A stretch of DNA of 64,000 nt from Plazaster borealis (lineage: Eukaryota > Echinodermata > Asteroidea > Forcipulatida > Labidiasteridae), in NCBI GenBank assembly GCA_021014325.1, contig CM037473.1, positions 10,433,501 to 10,497,500 on the forward strand, given 5' to 3'. Under the pieces are notes generated by a model. That model worked only from the letters and a program-made list of their open reading frames with translations. It made no database searches and had not been told where the DNA came from. Shown piece by piece: positions 11,101-20,257 of the stretch. Positions within the stretch are counted from its first letter, which is position 1. Each line of letters starts with the position of its first letter. The translations under genes and the position numbers were made by a program.

Positions 11101-14100
11101 AACATAGGGCTAGATAGCTCAGTTGGTAGAGCGCCGGTGCGTTAATCCGAAGGTCGTTGGTTCAAATCCCGCTCTAGTCAATTTTCCTTTGTTCAACCCC
11201 AAATAAAAAAAACCAAAAACAAACAGGCTTATCACTCAGTTGGGAGTTGATAATAATAATGAAAAGCTAAGAAAACTCAAACCACTCATATGAGTCCGAG
11301 ACAGTTAAAATACATCATAGCACACCTCTTGCTGGTTCTCTATCCTAGTTGACTGCAACACGGTCATGTGGGATTCACTAATATAGGCTATAGTGCATGA
11401 ACTTTGCACAACCGTAAAGTAGACGCCCGTCAAGACATGTGTGATTTCCAGTATATGGTTCCCAAACCAGGCAATATACTCAAAATTTGTTACTAGTAAA
11501 AGCGCCCTTTCATGATGTGAACAGTGAACAGCTACTAGAAAACTGAATCTGGGGAAACTAAAAGCGTTACTTTAATTGTTGTTAACCTGGGCCTAATTTC
11601 ATAAAGCAGTTAATTGCAGTGCACCAGTCATACCAATGTGAATGACATTTTTAGCAGGTATCCTGTTTCTGCCTAGCAATATTTCTCTTGGCTGCGCAAA
11701 TTGCTGTGTTTTCCAGCTTCATGGAATTGGACATTCTGCTTTATCTGTAAATTTAATAAAAAAGTCTTGATCATTTTGGACAAAATTCAGGCCATTTGTT
11801 TCCAGATTCCTGTCTGCAGGTGATTGAATCCTACCGTCTGTTTGTTGGCCACCGAGTAGTGGCCCAACCACTGCCGTAACAGAATCAACTACTACCAGCT
11901 TGAGAGATGCATAAAACGTATCACTGCCACTAGCTAGGGAAGTCTTGGTGTGCTCGAGTAGACTGAGGAGATCGAAGAGATCAAAGATCCTGATACATCG
12001 CAGTCTCTGAAGAGCTGCAGCCATGTCCTGAAACAGACAGATAATATACTTGTGTCAAAGCAAAAAGGTTCAAAACCATAGAACCTGGAGAGTGTTAGTT
12101 CATTAAAAACCATAATCATTTAAAATGTACCCAGTCAGTTTCCCTTGTGGTTTATTATTTGATATCTGAAATAAAAAGTTGCATCCCCTTAAGGTGATCC
12201 CCTGGCTGCCGCTTCCCAGATTGTATCATAAACTTGGGTGTGATCCCTGGCTACACGGCAGTTAACGGTTGTATGGCTTCTGACTGCTTCACCCCCAAAC
12301 CAAGATATTGACAAAATAGGGAGACCGCCAACATAGGGCTAGATAGCTCAGTTTGTAGAGCGCCAGCACGTTAATCCCAAGGTCGTTGGTTCAAATCCCG
12401 CTATAGTAAATTTGTCTTTGTTCAAACCCAATTCATTTAAAAAATATAGAAAATAAACAGTTGTAGTAAACAGGTGGAAACCTTGTATTAGAATAAATTT
12501 TCATCTATACAAACCTCCTACAATCTGGTAGATTGTGGAGCCCCACTTGTTTCACCATCGAACACAATTTACAGGCTTCACTAATCATGCATGGCAATTG
12601 TGTACCCTTTGATCCAATGGTAAAGCTGCATAGTGTGTACAAAGCCAAGGACAAGTTTGAGGAACAGATTTTTGAATGGTTTCAAATGGTCAATCAGCAG
12701 GAGGGCTAAGAAACGCAGATTTTTCAATGCTATCCTTGTTGGGCTTTTTCTAAATGAACAGCCGTCATTTGAAGATTGTTGTCTTATTACATACATAATA
12801 ATGTCATGACTATTAACATGCTGCCTACATGTAACCAAGGAGTAACATCTCTTTGATGGCAGCCAATAGCTATTTCATAAAGGACTCCATTATGAAACTT
12901 GTACCTTTTCTGAGCTTTCTCTTGAGATCATGATATCCCGTAGTCTGTGGCTGCTGTATGCACCACTAGTATCAATATATAAGACATTCTGCTGGGCTGT
13001 TAAGGTGACACTAGCAGATGCTGACATGCACAGCTGAAATACAAAGAAAGACAACAGCTAGTCATCATCATTATTTCATGTACACAACTGCTTGCTAATG
13101 ATGGGCAACTTCCGAGTGCGGCGTCATTGGCCTCTACAAGGTCCTCCATGGTGCAGGTGTTATGCAGCAAGCCACACAGTTCAGTAGGTGGTCCATAGTC
13201 TAGGGTCTTTGTCCGCAGTCGCAGTCTGCAGCAGCTGCAGAATATCCCCACTTATGCATGTTTTATTTGCACTTTCCCATGCCTGAGCGCAGTCTACACT
13301 GTTATTGTTGATTGGTCTCTTCTTTCATACCAAATTAAATATCTTTAAAGGGGCATATTGCCTTTGGATTATAGAAAGCTATAAAAAGCTCTTTTTTTTC
13401 TTTTTGTTTTAAATAAAACTGGTTGGAAAGATGTTTTAACAGTAGAGTATAATGATTAATAATAAATATCTCTTGAAATTGTGTGGTTTTTGTGTAATTT
13501 CATAACAGAACACGGTCCACTATTTTGTAAAACTAAATTTTTTACTCCACAAAATGGCAGACTGTATGTTCCACTGGTTGTATAAGAAGAGGCAAATTTA
13601 TGTTTTTTTAATCAGTGCTCACTATTCACAAAACACTGTAGGTTTTTTGTGCATGAACAAATCTTTAAAAGAATAAGGAGCAATTCGCCGTATTTTTGAC
13701 CGCGTGGGGGCGTTTGTGGATCAATTTTTACGTGATGAAAAACAAGTAAACAAACGGGTTTTTTAAATTTTTGTTAATATTATGTTGATGTATTTCGTCA
13801 TTGATGCAAGAAAACTTCATACAGGCAATAAAAATAAGATGAAACTGTAATTATGTTGCAAGACATTCCCTGAAGAAAGCGCCCTCACGCGGTCAAAAAT
13901 ATGGTCAATTCCAAACAGCAAAATGTTAAGAGATTTGCTCCTTTAACATAGAAAAATGTAACCCGAGTTCTGAGAGGCAAAAGGTAGGGAAGGCCCATCC
14001 ACTCTCCAACAAAATTTGAAAACCCTTTATCCATCCCCACCACCACGTACAATTTACCTTGCACGTTTAGGTAGGCCTGTAGATATGCAGGTCTGAAACT

Positions 14101-17100
14101 TTTTTCTTGTAGGGGAAAGGCAGTTTCGCCTCAGTAAAGGGAATTTCTGTGAAGGAGATTAAAATGCCTACTGGAATATTCCAAGGGGCACCAAGGCACA
14201 GACCAAAGCTCGGAGGAAATTGCCTCCATTAAAGTGTCAAGTCTGGTTGCACCACAACCAGGGTTTTTAAAGAGGATCTGCCACGATGATATAATTTGAC
14301 GTTTTTCTGCTCTCTGATATATTTCAAATCATACTAACTTCTCTTTGTGACATTAGATTATTAAAAAATGTAATATTTGCAGGTTGTTTTCACTCCGCGA
14401 AGTAGGCCGCCAAATAATTCATGAAAACGCGTCAATGAGGGCAGCACACAAAATCGGTAAAATCGTGACGTCACCTTACGTACTGGCCTTGAAGCAATCC
14501 ATGAATGGTCTGCGCACAGCGATTACAAACTTCTGCGTGCCGGAACTACAAACCGTCATGTAAACAGTACATGTTATCTTGTCGAGATGGATGCGTAGTC
14601 GGGTGCCGTACTTGTACGTTGCAGTGTGCCGAGTTTGGTCTTGTTCCCTCTATTCTCGCTCAGATGCGCTACAAAATAATATATACTGTGTATATATACG
14701 CGTTGTGCGGGGGGAGAGGAGTACGTAAGGTGACGTCACGATTCTCCAGAAATTCTAAGGACACAATTTTTGCGCCGACGGCTGTTTGTCCGATTTTGCC
14801 CGCGCCGAGGGTAAAGAGGAGTGGTGAAAACTGCATTTTTTAAACAAATTCTAAACATTCTACAATTCTGTCACAGTGTTATTTTGGTATATATAGGCTT
14901 ATTTAAGGATTTAAAACGTATTTTAAAGTAATTCTTCCTATCACGGCAGATCCTCTTTAAAAACTGTGGGGCATTCTGGACCCAAATTTTTGGATGTTTG
15001 GCAGAAGCCTGCTGAATTGTATCAAGGTCTTTGGAATGTTTTCTACTTGGTGTTTATCTTGGTTTTAAAAGCCCTACTGTGCAATCTGGAGCATTCTACA
15101 TGGTTTTTCTCTTGATGTTTTTTTGCGTATCGGCCAAAATTTGTGTGTATCGGCACGCTAATCGTGCGCACCAGCCCGATGAGCTGGCTTGTGCATGGGG
15201 AGAACCCTGAAAACCTCTACCTGTGATTTTCCTGTGGCTGGTCCCCCTGTGACTTCAGTTACCTCAGATGTGTACAGACCACCATCTAGCAACTCATCCA
15301 CACTACAATACATGGATTAGAAGAAGAAGAATAAAACAAGAAACCAGAGTGATTGATGGATTGATAGATTTATTAAAGCCAAGTCTCAAGGAGTAATTCT
15401 ACATAGGTTTGATTTATTCTATAATACTCTTCGAGTCAAGACAATGGCAACTGAGAGTGGATTTGGAACGTTGGGGAGGTGAAACAGCTTGGGCCGTTTA
15501 TAGAGAGTTTATCATCTCAGGTGATAAGTACACCCTGTATATTGGGTCTTATGATAATAACAGTACAGCAGGTGATTCAATGGCAACACAAAACAGACAC
15601 AAATTCACGACCAGGGACCAAGATAATGACAGGAGAAAAGAGGAAGCTGTAAAGAACTGTGCTGTCAGACATGAATAATGTTGGAAGCGCTTTGAGACGC
15701 CCTTCAGGAGTGAAAAGCGCTATATAAAAACTGGTTATTATTATTATTATTATTATTATGAAGGAGCATGGTGGTTCAAATCATGTTTTAGAGCAAATCT
15801 AAATGACAAGTACTACCATCAGGAAAAAGTAGATTGGTCACAAGGAATACAATTGCATATTGGAAAAGGGTATTTTGGGTCACCTAAGAAGTGTAGCATG
15901 AAAATAAGTTTTTCATGTATTTAACTGTTTCTTTTCAGTAACAAAATCAATTTGTTGAAAGCAGTTTTTGCTCAAACAAGAGGGTCAAAACAAAAGGTAT
16001 CGGACCGAATTAACATTTTCCAAGTGGCAAGTGTTTTTAGCATAGGGCCAGTAAAGCCAAGACCCGACAAGTCCGGCGGTCTTGTGTTTTTGAATATTAA
16101 TACCTCACCTCATCTTAAATTTTACAAATTATGTTCAAATGTTGTGTCGGTAAATATCTTTCAATTCTGTTCAGTATGAAAGTATTACCCACAAGACAAA
16201 CAAGATAAATATTCTCTTTAGTGCTTTTTCAAATGGTGGGGGTGGGTGTGGAGGTGTAACACCTTACCTTTTACATCCAGTGGAGAGAATAGCAACTGAT
16301 GACATCACATGGTCATAGAGATCACCTCCGTTGATTGGAAGGGTAGAGTTTTGGGCAAGTAGAAGCCTCCGTATTGACTGCAATGTCTGAAAGATAAACG
16401 GGCCAACATTTCTAAATGCATTAATGTCATCAATCATCAAGGTACAAATAAATTTGTTAGATTATAGAATTTGAAGATGGGTCAAATGTTTACAGATAAT
16501 AGGTCTGATGTTTTGCCGATTTGACCCAAAATTTTTGATTTAAATTTGAAATAGCTATTTTTCTAGATACTGAAAGTTACAAACTTTTATTTGAGGTGAT
16601 GCAAAATTTTGTTTACCAATGATTACTGATAGTTAATTAAAACCTTAATTAAAAAATTGGCTGAAGTGTGCCACATAAATTCACGTCAATCAGTCATTTA
16701 CAAACAATTTTGCATGTTACAGACAGGTGGTGATCATAAATAGAGGGGTGCACAGTGGGGCCCTCTAGCCCACTGCCTATTACAGAATCATAAATGATGG
16801 AGAAACTATGCTATAACTGTACCTTGTATGAGATTGAACACGTCTGTGAGAGCTCTTCAAAATCTGCACCCACAAATTCAACAACTGCAAAAAAAAAAAA
16901 TTACATAAGCTAAGCAAAGAAAAACGTTAAACCACAAAAAGGTACTTGCACAAATGTAAAACACAAGGTCACATAGGACTGTTTTTACTAGGCAATTATT
17001 TACAAATCAGGAAATCTGTTTACAAATTACCTAAAAAGTGAAGCACACACATATTATAAGTCAAAGTACATTAGGGAACCTCATGTGGTATGAGAACATT

Positions 17101-18994
17101 TTGACGCATATTAATCCAGGGCATAAAACTATAAAATCCTTGAGTGCTATAGCTTTGTCATGGTCACCTTGTTTACATTTACCATAGAACCCAGGGGTCG
17201 ATTTCACAAAACTCTTCCTAACTTAGGACTAGTCCTAGGCAATGCTAAGAGATAGAACTAGTCTTAAGTTAGGACCAGTACTTAAGACTAGTCCTATCTC
17301 TTAGCATTGCCTAGGACTAGTCCTAAGTTAGGAAGAGTTTTGTGAAATCGTTACATGCTAATTAGAGATAAAGTAAGGTTTAAGCATAGAGAAAGGACCA
17401 CAGGGGCACCATGGTTGAAGTGTGCCACATTCATAGAATGATCCGAATATTGAACAAGCCGGAGCTCAAACTCTGTGCTAATTCATGTAATCAACTTGTT
17501 AGTTAATTTTAGAATAAATGGAGTCAGTGACTCTGCTGTGAACAAAAACTAGGTGTCTGTGACAATTCCTGCCCTCAGTTAATGACTTCTTGGTAGGGCT
17601 CTATTCAGTTTGCTGTGGTGATTTTCTTGAGTCTGGCTTACAACCGCAGGATGCAAACGTCATTGGAGATTTTTAAGCCAGGCTACCCTTGCTTATAAAA
17701 TACTGCAAGCCGACGCTGCGTCACAATGCACATCGCACATCACACAGGCATGCGCGATATCACAGTAACGACCTCGTATTGTGTTACCACCTACAACAAG
17801 TGTTGTCATTAGGCAACAAATTAGTGTAATATTATTAGCTCTTACACAAGCACAAGTGGAATATGAAAATATATGGGGTTTCTACGTCCCATATCCAATG
17901 AGGCCAAAGGCTGAGTGGGATATGGGACACAGACACGCTATTCTGCTTTCCACAAGGGCACATGTTATAAGCAAACTTGAAGTGCAGCTTATGCAACGTT
18001 AGAACAGCACAACATGCAGGGGGGATATGGATATGGGTTATTATCACACTGTTGTTGCCATGGATCGACCAATCAGAATGGAGGGTTCAAGTTTCCTTGA
18101 AGACAAATACTTGAATCACTTAAAGCAAACAGGGCTTTATGAAGTCTCCTGTTGATGGAGGCCAAGTGTAGTATAGAACCAATAAGAACTGTGTTAGCAC
18201 TACATGGTTTGCCCTTAAAGACACTGGACACTATTGGTAATTAACAAAGACCAGTCTTCTCACTCGGTGTATCTCAACATACGCATAAAATAACAAACCT
18301 GTGAAAATTTGAGCTCAATTGGTCGTCGAAGTTGCGAGATAATAATGCAAGAAAAAACACCCTTGTCACACAAAGTTGTGTGCTTTCAGATGCTTGATTT
18401 CGAGACCTCAAAATCTAATTCTGAGGTCTCGAAATCATGGAATTCGTGGAAAATTACTTCTTTCTCGAAAACTACGTTACTTCAGAGGGAGCCGTTTCTC
18501 ACAATGTTTCATACTATCAACAGCTCCCCATTACTCATTACCAAATAAGGTTTTATGCCAATAATTATTTTGAGTAATTACCAATAGTGTCCACTGCCTT
18601 TAACTCTTTTATTGACTGGCCAGCAGGACCAGTTAGCTTGGCATTTCAACTAGTCCATCACCTCTTTTACCGGTCCACATTTAAAATGGAATGGGGAAGC
18701 TTTCAAACTGAACTAGCCAGTCGGATCACTTGGAGTGAATTTTGACTGGTCCTCAGGTGTTTTGACTGGTCCTCATGTGTTTTAACTGGCATTTGGCCAG
18801 TGAACTACTGTTAAGGGAGAATGCTGCACTATCTCCGATAGTCAACAATTTTGAGATTAAATCAGCAAATTTACGGAATTGACTTTGTAATAAGATATCA
18901 AATTGTCCACACCTGTCCTCACTCCTGCAGTGTTCAATGCATCCAGTGTTTCTTGCGACAGTGCTGGGCAAAGACCTACCCTAAGATGTGACAT
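8114..18994 (-). CDS. RAD51D: RAD51D, complete nine-exon coding sequence
   Basis: RAD51 paralogue of the BCDX2 complex, an ATPase supporting RAD51 filament assembly in homologous recombination. Exons in transcript order: 18994-18913, 16884-16823, 16386-16268, 15302-15221, 13033-12905, 12027-11835, 10883-10813, 9856-9674, 8167-8114. All introns are GT-AG and phases join cleanly, giving 975 nt (324 aa); human is 328 aa. The start [13 protein letters not shown] matches the family N-terminus, and an in-frame stop lies just upstream. Walker A is GGPATGKSQ at residues 107-115. Walker B is [12 protein letters not shown] at about 201-212, followed by GPLLGGQQ. The last exon encodes [17 protein letters not shown] and stop. 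A fibrinogen-domain fragment lies in intron 3 on the other strand, and repeats fill introns 6 and 8. Confidence 0.93.
8266..8625 (+). mobile_element. Degenerate tRNA-headed SINE, family S copy 1
   Basis: The order matches the better copy at 32456: a decayed tRNA-like head (GGCGAATGGTCAAGAGC, CAGGTTCTGGTC), a central domain (CTTGAGCAAGACACTT, GATGGGACATAACG, GTGTTGTGTAATGCAC), then AGAGAAGGGGTTCGCCCTG. The 3' tail is poor. It lies outside the RAD51D coding exons, between exon 9 and exon 8. Confidence 0.65.
8678..9053. mobile_element. TTAA-flanked palindromic MITE, family A copy 2
   Basis: Begins TTAA-AGGCATCGTACACG and ends CGTGTACGATGCCT-TTAA, with TTAA duplicated. The centre holds AACTTCTTGCAAGAAGTT, a perfect 18-bp palindrome. 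It sits in RAD51D intron 8. Confidence 0.8.
9217..9407. mobile_element. Palindromic repeat with GGGCCCAATTTCAT ends, family P copy 1
   Basis: The left end GGGCCCAATTTCATGGAGCT is mirrored by AGCTCTATGAAATTGGGCC at the right. Internal marks are GAGCAGGATACCA, ACATGTGACATGG and CTGGTAACC. Nearly full copies lie at 26180-26367 and 48819-49007. Partial relatives lie at about 11586-11730, 24297-24515 and 54809-54898. Non-coding, MITE-like. Confidence 0.7.
10977..11210 (+). mobile_element. Composite repeat with internal tRNA-like module, copy 1 (5' shortened)
   Basis: About 130 bp of non-tRNA sequence (TGTGATCCCTGGCTACACGG, GGCTTCTGACTGGTACCCC, ATATTGACAAAATAGGG) precede a tRNA-like module and a short TTTGTTCAACCCCAAAT tail. 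The same order occurs at 12139-12440 and, inverted, at 34886-35176. It lies in RAD51D intron 6. Confidence 0.65.
11108..11180 (+). repeat. tRNA-Asn(GTT)-like pseudogene module inside a dispersed repeat
   Basis: Seventy-three bases fold as a tRNA: acceptor GGCTAGA pairs with TCTAGTC (one G-U), the D arm is GCTC-AGTTGGTA-GAGC, the T loop is TTCAAAT. The anticodon loop GCGTTAA gives anticodon GTT, but position 33 is C rather than T. The anticodon stem has two mismatches and the T stem one. Because it repeats at 12337-12409, 34908-34980 (-) and partially at 44589, it is a repeat-borne pol III-type module and probably not a functional tRNA gene. Confidence 0.6.
12139..12440 (+). mobile_element. 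Composite repeat with internal tRNA-like module, copy 2
   Basis: This copy keeps more of the 5' part: TTTCCCTTGTGG, GATATCTGAAATAAAAAGTT, CATCCCCTTAAGGTGAT, CTGCCGCTTCCCAG, then the shared ACACGG and ACAAAATAGGG blocks and the tRNA-like module at 12337-12409. The same 5' blocks recur in the inverted copy at 34886-35176, so they belong to the element. It lies in RAD51D intron 5. Confidence 0.65.
13665..13946. mobile_element. TTAA-flanked inverted-repeat element with CACGCGGTCAAAAAT arms
   Basis: TTAA occurs at both ends. The arms include AAGGAGCAA / TTTGCTCC and, inside, GTATTTTTGACCGCGTG / CACGCGGTCAAAAATA followed by GGGCG / CGCCC. Non-coding, MITE-like, in RAD51D intron 4. Confidence 0.65.
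14267..14960. mobile_element. TTAA-flanked ~694-bp inverted-repeat element carrying two CRE-like sites
   Basis: Terminal arms are TTAA-AGAGGATCTGCC and GGCAGATCCTCT-TTAA. An inner pair of arms at 14462-14483 and 14721-14742 (GTGACGTCACCTTACGTAC and its reverse complement) each contain TGACGTCA, the CREB/ATF palindrome. The interior has more CG than its surroundings and a 112-codon frame without recognisable domain. It lies in RAD51D intron 4. Probably a non-autonomous DNA transposon. Confidence 0.7.
15432..15924 (+). pseudogene. Truncated fibrinogen-domain copy interrupted by a retroelement tail
   Basis: The sequence closely matches the second half of the fibrinogen domain at 478-878: [52 protein letters not shown] stop then follows. 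After 82 bp of foreign sequence the match resumes with [18 protein letters not shown] and KKCSMKIS, ending at TAA. The N-terminal half of the domain and the PAN part are absent. The insertion is flanked by ATGAA (15671-15675 and 15758-15762); without it the reading frame is continuous, so few other lesions have accumulated in this part. It lies in RAD51D intron 3, antisense to that gene. Confidence 0.88.
15676..15757 (+). mobile_element. 5'-truncated SINE/LINE tail with ATT repeat and 5-bp target duplication
   Basis: The sequence reads GGAAGCGCTTTGAGACGCCC, AAAAGCGCTATATAAAA, then a run of ATT units. It matches the 3' ends of the SINE at 32456-32895 (GCGCTTTATAAGAAGCC..ATT) and the LINE end at 21697-21955 (GCGCTATATAAGAAGCC..ATT). 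ATGAA flanks both sides as a target duplication. This fits a severely 5'-truncated target-primed retroinsertion. Confidence 0.75.
16014..16190. mobile_element. Partial family D inverted-repeat element
   Basis: It contains GTGTTTTTAGCATAGGGCCA, GTAAAGCCAAGACCCGACAA and GTCCGGCGGTCTTGTG, matching one half of the element at 7255-7605. The other half and the terminal CAGGGCTC are missing. RAD51D intron 3. Confidence 0.5.
16475..16735. repeat. Dispersed repeat shared with 45990-46235
   Basis: Shared blocks in order: AGGTC(T/A)GATGTTT, GCCGA(T/C)TT, AAAGTT(A/G)(C/T)AAACTTT, TAGTTAATTAAAA and ACAAACAATTTTGCATG. No clear terminal repeats, no coding capacity. It lies in RAD51D intron 2. Confidence 0.5.
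17199..17350. mobile_element. 152-bp near-perfect palindrome (CGATTTCACA...TGTGAAATCG)
   Basis: The left arm runs CGATTTCACAAAACTCTTCC, TAACTTAGGACTAGTCCTAG, GCAATGCTAAGAGATAG. The right arm is its almost exact reverse complement, ending GGAAGAGTTTTGTGAAATCG. The middle holds a further AACTAGTCTTAAG/CTTAAGACTAGT pairing. The same starting motif GGGCTCGATTTCACAA is seen at 21684 just before the LINE end, so the family is dispersed. RAD51D intron 1. Confidence 0.75.
17800..18110. repeat. Dispersed repeat with internal GGCCAAAGGC hairpin, shared with 42280-42605
   Basis: Both copies contain CACAAG..GTGGAATA(T/C)G, a hairpin built on CCCATAT(C)CAA / TTGG(G)ATATG around GGCCAAAGGC, then TTCCACAAG(G/C)GCAC, GCAAACTTGA and AATCAGAAT near the end. 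Long frames on both strands come from this repeat. It lies in RAD51D intron 1. Confidence 0.5.
18215..18603. mobile_element. TTAA-flanked palindromic MITE, divergent family A member
   Basis: Begins TTAA-AGACACTGGACACTATTGG and ends CCAATAGTGTCCACTGCCT-TTAA. The middle shares GCTCAATTGGTCGTCGAAGT and ACAGCTC with family A. The centre differs: TTTCGAGACCTCA / TGAGGTCTCGAAA, a perfect inverted pair. RAD51D intron 1. Confidence 0.75.
18604..18815. repeat. Dispersed repeat shared with 43735-43945
   Basis: Shared blocks are GCCAGCAGGACCAGTTAGCT, TTGGCATTT, CACTGAAC/AACTGAACTAGCCAG, GACTGGTCCTC and GTTTTAACTGGCA(A/T)TTGGCC. The present copy has a short tandem duplication of TTTTGACTGGTCCTCA. Non-coding. 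Confidence 0.5.
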
Positions 18995-20257
18995 GTCTAG
19001 GTGTCATGGATCACTGTGTGGCTATAAAGAGATAAAACATAGTCTACATTATCAACGTTGTGTGAAATGCTCCCCAAGTGTACATTTAGTTCTCCATCGT
19101 AATCGGACCAGCCCACAATGGAGCGCATGTGTGTCTTGAGGAATTCAGACCTCTGTAAACAAATGCCTAAAAGATCACAACCTGTAAGGTTAAATATTTT
19201 AACAATAAATCAGCAGATGGTATTTTGCCTGCACCGGCTTTCTTTTAGTAAACAATATAAAGCCGGAACAGCACTGAACATGCGTAGTAGTGGTCATCAA
19301 AGTTGCAGAAAAATAATGAAAGAAAAAATACCCTCTTGTTGCATAGAATTGTGTGCTTTCAGATGCCCAAGATTTCTCAGATTAAAATTTGTGGGTGAAA
19401 AGTTACCTCTATCTCTAAATAAAACTACTTCAAAAAGGGGGTTGTTTCTAGCAATGTTTTATAAATCAACAGCTCTCCAGTGCTCTTTACCAAGTGTTAA
19501 GTTTTTATGGTCCTTATATTAACTTGTGGAGTAATTATCAAAAGTACACCCTGCCTGAACTGAAGGCATCACACAAACTTTAAAAAAATGGCAATGAAGA
19601 AATGTCAGTTTTAGACGGGGGGGGGACCCCAAAGAAGGAAAACCCACACACAGACTGAAAACCCAATCCACATATACAACCGAGATAACTAAGTTAATTT
19701 TTACCCGACACTCATTGTTTGAAAATTGCTGTAAACCACAAAATAAGGACACACCTTCCAAGTACTGAAATCATCTAACTTATTTACTCACCTCCGACAA
19801 ATTTTACATTTTGGGGGCTAATCATTTATTTAAAAACACCACCAAAACGATTCAGCCAGACGACGTGATAATGTCTTTTGGGAAAGTTGACAGATTGGTT
19901 AATGTTTGTCACTTGAGGGGGCTCTTCAACTTCATTGTTATATTTCTTCCAGATAAAAAATAATTCACTAAAAAGAACCCACAAACGTGACAAAAGCCCT
20001 TGGAATACTCTGCTTTAAAAAAATGTTACTTTCTTATCAGCACTGAATAACTTTACTAATTAACTCATTGAACAATAAGTAGTACCCGTGCAAAAATAAC
20101 GGTGGCTCCCCCAGTATTTAATGAAAGGTAAATAAAGATCAGCTGGTGTGACAACGTGCGTGTGATGTGCACTGACTGAGAATCTGTACACACACTCTTC
20201 GTAAATTATCGCAACGACTGGGTTTCTAACTTTACTAGTGTGGTTTTCAGATTTAAA
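18995..20257. promoter_or_regulatory. Head-to-head intergenic region of RAD51D and C11orf54-like gene
   Basis: The two start codons are 1,263 bp apart and the genes diverge, so both promoters and 5' UTRs should lie here. A TTTTCAG at 20245-20250 directly before the C11orf54 ATG could be a splice acceptor for an upstream untranslated exon. A TTAA-type repeat remnant occupies about 19290-19557. I see no convincing TATA box and no named transcription-factor site. Confidence 0.5.

Noticed and set aside
11108..12409. Two functional tRNA-Asn genes
   Set aside because: C at position 33, mismatches in the anticodon and T stems, and repeated dispersed context indicate a repeat-borne pseudogene module.
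14505..14843. 112-codon frame as a possible small gene
   Set aside because: It lies entirely within a TTAA-flanked inverted-repeat element and has no domain features.
18753..18971. 72-codon minus-strand frame as a separate protein
   Set aside because: It overlaps RAD51D exon 1 in another frame; the RAD51D frame matches the family and splices correctly.
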